From Sphingomonadaceae bacterium (GTDB lineage Bacteria > Pseudomonadota > Alphaproteobacteria > Sphingomonadales > Sphingomonadaceae), in the NCBI GenBank assembly GCA_019239785.1, contig JAFAZM010000075.1, positions 1 through 5,837 on the forward strand: a stretch of DNA of 5,837 bases. Direction: 5' to 3'. Both the position numbers and the translations under genes were made by a program. The notes below the pieces were generated by a model. That model did no database searches. It had not been told where the DNA came from and saw nothing but the letters and a program-made list of their open reading frames with translations. Positions 5,201 through 5,837 of this stretch are shown here, piece by piece (within the stretch, counting starts at the first letter, position 1; the number at the start of each line of letters is the position of its first letter).

Positions 5201-5837
5201 TGGCCGAAGCCGACCTCGCCCTTCGCAACGCCGATCCCGCCTTCCGGGCGGACGTGCTCGCCGGCCTCGCCGCGCCGATCCCGGCGGTGCCCGCGCGCTG
5301 GCTCTACGACCGGCGCGGCTCGGAATTGTTCGAAGAGATCACGCGGCTGCCGGAATATTACCCGACCCGTACCGAGACCGCCTTGCTCCGGCGCCACAGC
5401 GGCGAGATCGCGGCGATGCTCGGGAAGGGCGAGGCGGTGGTCGAGTTCGGTTCGGGCTCCTCGGCGAAGACGCCGCTGCTGCTGCGCGCGATCGAGCCGG
5501 CCGCCTATGTCCCGATCGACATCAGCGGCGATTTCCTGCGCGAATCCGCCGAGACCCTGCGCGCCGAATTCCCCGATCTGCCGATCCTGCCGGTCGAGGG
5601 CGATTTCATGCGGCGGATCGAGCTGCCCGCCGCGATCGCCGATGCGCCCAAGCTCGGCTTCTTTCCCGGCTCGACGATCGGCAACCTCGTCGCGCGCACC
5701 GCGGTCGACCTGCTGCGGGCGATGAAGGACACGCTGGGCGAAGGCTCCTATCTTCTCATCGGCATGGACCGTATCAAGGATGTCGGCGTACTGCTCCGCG
5801 CTTATGACGACGCCGCGGGAGTGACCGCCGAATTCAA
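5200..5837 (+). CDS. egtD: L-histidine N-alpha-methyltransferase EgtD (3' end outside window)
   Basis: SAM-dependent enzyme that trimethylates histidine to hercynine, the first step of ergothioneine synthesis and the substrate supply for EgtB. The frame is open to the window end, giving 212 residues of a protein usually near 320. Visible family features: RWLYDRRGSELFEEIT at 33-48, LPEYYPTRTE at 50-59, the SAM-binding loop VEFGSGSSAKT at 81-91, PIDIS at 105-109 and FPGSTIGN at 155-162. Y53 and N162 probably match the histidine-binding Tyr and Asn of mycobacterial EgtD. The C-terminal part with the remaining substrate-binding residues lies beyond the window. ATG 5200 shares its A with the egtB stop (TGATG), which implies translational coupling. 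An in-frame later start is unlikely because the sequence is family-like from the beginning. Confidence 0.95.
   Translation, partial: MAEADLALRNADPAFRADVLAGLAAPIPAVPARWLYDRRGSELFEEITRLPEYYPTRTETALLRRHSGEIAAMLGKGEAVVEFGSGSSAKTPLLLRAIEPAAYVPIDISGDFLRESAETLRAEFPDLPILPVEGDFMRRIELPAAIADAPKLGFFPGSTIGNLVARTAVDLLRAMKDTLGEGSYLLIGMDRIKDVGVLLRAYDDAAGVTAEF

Noticed and set aside
4878..5807. A 309-codon plus-strand frame spanning the egtB end and egtD
   Set aside because: It is Arg/Pro/Ala-rich with no motifs and lies out of frame with both EgtB and EgtD, which read continuously through the region.
1..5837. A defence, phage or mobile-element cargo system
   Set aside because: The lone HNH gene has no partner genes, and no integrase, transposase, toxin-antitoxin pair, CRISPR repeats or tRNA attachment site is visible.

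Overview
The window is a strongly GC-rich bacterial chromosome segment with densely packed genes. Protein styles and gene order point to an alphaproteobacterium, most likely a sphingomonad. The supporting points are a HIG1-type twin-TM protein between GluQRS and a PduO-type adenosyltransferase, an alphaproteobacterial stand-alone HNH protein, and REP-like palindromes of types I remember from sphingomonad genomes. No database was consulted, so the taxon is inference.

Layout. (1) 1-1289, plus strand: the 3' end of galU (UDP-glucose synthesis), followed by a zntB/CorA-family metal transporter whose GTG start overlaps the galU stop by 4-bp GTGA coupling. (2) 1290-1461: a convergent intergenic region built from two inverted REP-like units plus a third, degenerate dyad. 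(3) 1462-2028, minus strand: an HNH endonuclease-family gene with an apparent TTG start. (4) 2029-2201: a divergent promoter region holding a 9-bp dyad. (5) 2202-3846, plus strand: a tight three-gene cluster of gluQ (glutamyl-queuosine tRNA-Asp synthetase), a 67-residue twin-TM HIG1-type protein and a PduO-type cob(I)alamin adenosyltransferase. The adenosyltransferase appears to start at CTG. (6) 3911-5837, plus strand: egtB followed by egtD with a TGATG overlap. These are the core ergothioneine genes, and egtD is cut by the window end.

How the genes fit together. EgtD makes hercynine (trimethylhistidine) and EgtB couples it to a thiol donor to form the sulfoxide precursor of ergothioneine, so the last two genes form one pathway unit. 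The other genes are housekeeping or metal/cofactor functions, linked by transcription rather than by one shared pathway.

I see no defence system, phage, integrase, transposase, CRISPR array or RNA gene. I found no undescribed system. The observations most worth checking are the CTG start of the adenosyltransferase, the REP-like palindrome inserted in frame in the gluQ coding sequence, the paired REP array between the convergent genes, and the position of egtBD directly behind the adenosyltransferase.
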